Positions 50,654 through 50,857 of a stretch of 50,857 nt of DNA are shown in pieces. The notes under the pieces are model-generated. The model saw only the letters and a list, made by a program, of their open reading frames with translations, did no database searches and had not been told where the DNA came from. The DNA is from Pseudoxanthomonas sangjuensis. GTDB taxonomy: Bacteria > Pseudomonadota > Gammaproteobacteria > Xanthomonadales > Xanthomonadaceae. The position numbers were made by a program, and so were the translations under genes. The stretch is taken from NCBI RefSeq assembly GCF_010211755.1, contig NZ_PDWR01000026.1:1-50857 (forward strand). Reading direction: 5' to 3'. Position 1 is the stretch's first letter. Each line of letters begins with the position of its first letter.

Positions 50654-50857
50654 CGCGAAAAACGCCGGGCCGCGGCGGCCCTGGCGCTGGGCGTGCTGCT
50701 GGCCGCGCTGGCCGGCTTCGGCGGCAGCGTCGCGGCGGCGTGCGCCTTCGTCGCCCAGCCGCTGCTGGCGCTGGGCGTGTCGTGGCGGCGCGGCACGCGC
50801 GTGCCGACGCGGCGCGCCGATGCGGCGAGCTGGCTCGGCGAAATCGTCCCGTTGCTG
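50654..50857 (+). CDS. partial open frame at right edge, possible membrane protein
   Basis: From 50654 to the edge one frame is open for 68 codons. It reads as a basic start (REKRRAA), a hydrophobic segment (ALALGVLLAALAGFGGSVAA) and a further hydrophobic stretch, ending in GEIVPLL at the window edge. Codon use resembles that of genuine genes here. The start codon is not visible and may lie in the G-run tract, where frame is unreliable. I do not recognise the protein. Confidence 0.35.

Overview
The window is high-GC DNA (about 70% by eye), gene-dense with short intergenic gaps. It reads as the chromosome of a gammaproteobacterium of the Xanthomonadaceae/Lysobacteraceae type (Lysobacter, Luteimonas, Xanthomonas or a relative). 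The best lineage markers are the fused aspartate kinase/diaminopimelate decarboxylase next to a MurD2-MurL pair, which is a xanthomonad arrangement, together with many lipoproteins, TonB and RND envelope genes, a DUF5916 protein, and dispersed REP-like hairpins of the 'ctctcccgc..gcgggagag' type. No rRNA, tRNA, CRISPR array or insertion sequence was recognised.

Layout, left to right. 1-2.7 kb (minus): dgkA, a TerC membrane protein, LemA and a TPM-domain protein that runs off the left edge. 3.0-4.3 kb (plus): an SGNH-hydrolase lipoprotein and a VOC protein. 4.4-10.1 kb (minus): a response regulator and histidine kinase followed by a MacA/MacB-like tripartite ABC pump, which looks like one pump-plus-regulator unit. 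10.2-16.9 kb: a sulfide/persulfide module. Rhodanese and a BigR/SqrR-like ArsR repressor are divergent from sulfide:quinone oxidoreductase, a DUF2892 protein and an RND adaptor/pump, around overlapping promoters with a palindromic operator. 17.0-22.3 kb (minus): lysC-lysA fusion, murL and murD2 with overlapping ends, linking lysine/DAP and D-glutamate supply to peptidoglycan. 22.4-24.5 kb (plus): two PhzF-like paralogues with a small, lower-GC ORF between them. 24.6-27.3 kb (minus): a secreted GH3 glycosidase and a small membrane protein. 27.5-30.1 kb (minus): an OprC-like copper TonB receptor and a Met/His-rich DUF2946 protein, with an FNR-type box upstream.

30.2-32.8 kb holds the one clearly foreign-looking segment. 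It is a single low-GC gene (hand counts of two 60-base stretches gave 42% and 52%) encoding a roughly 810-residue NB-ARC/STAND-like P-loop ATPase with TPR-like repeats and a possible HEPN-type motif near the N-terminus. It is the best candidate in the window for an undescribed (probably defence) system.

32.9-37.3 kb: an amidohydrolase lipoprotein, a glycine-zipper protein, a Tat-exported PLP enzyme and an OsmC protein. 37.7-42.3 kb (plus): an EF-G paralogue with an altered G3 motif, an HU protein with a Lys/Ala-rich tail, and small DUF proteins. 42.4-47.8 kb (minus): DUF5916, a patatin phospholipase, a small ORF and 3-hydroxybutyrate dehydrogenase (a bdhA-patD-type pair), a composite palindromic repeat, and a SET-domain lysine methyltransferase. 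47.9-50.9 kb (plus): a c-type cytochrome lipoprotein, an Rrf2/IscR-like SUF regulator, sufB, then a stretch of G-runs and the start of a partial ORF.
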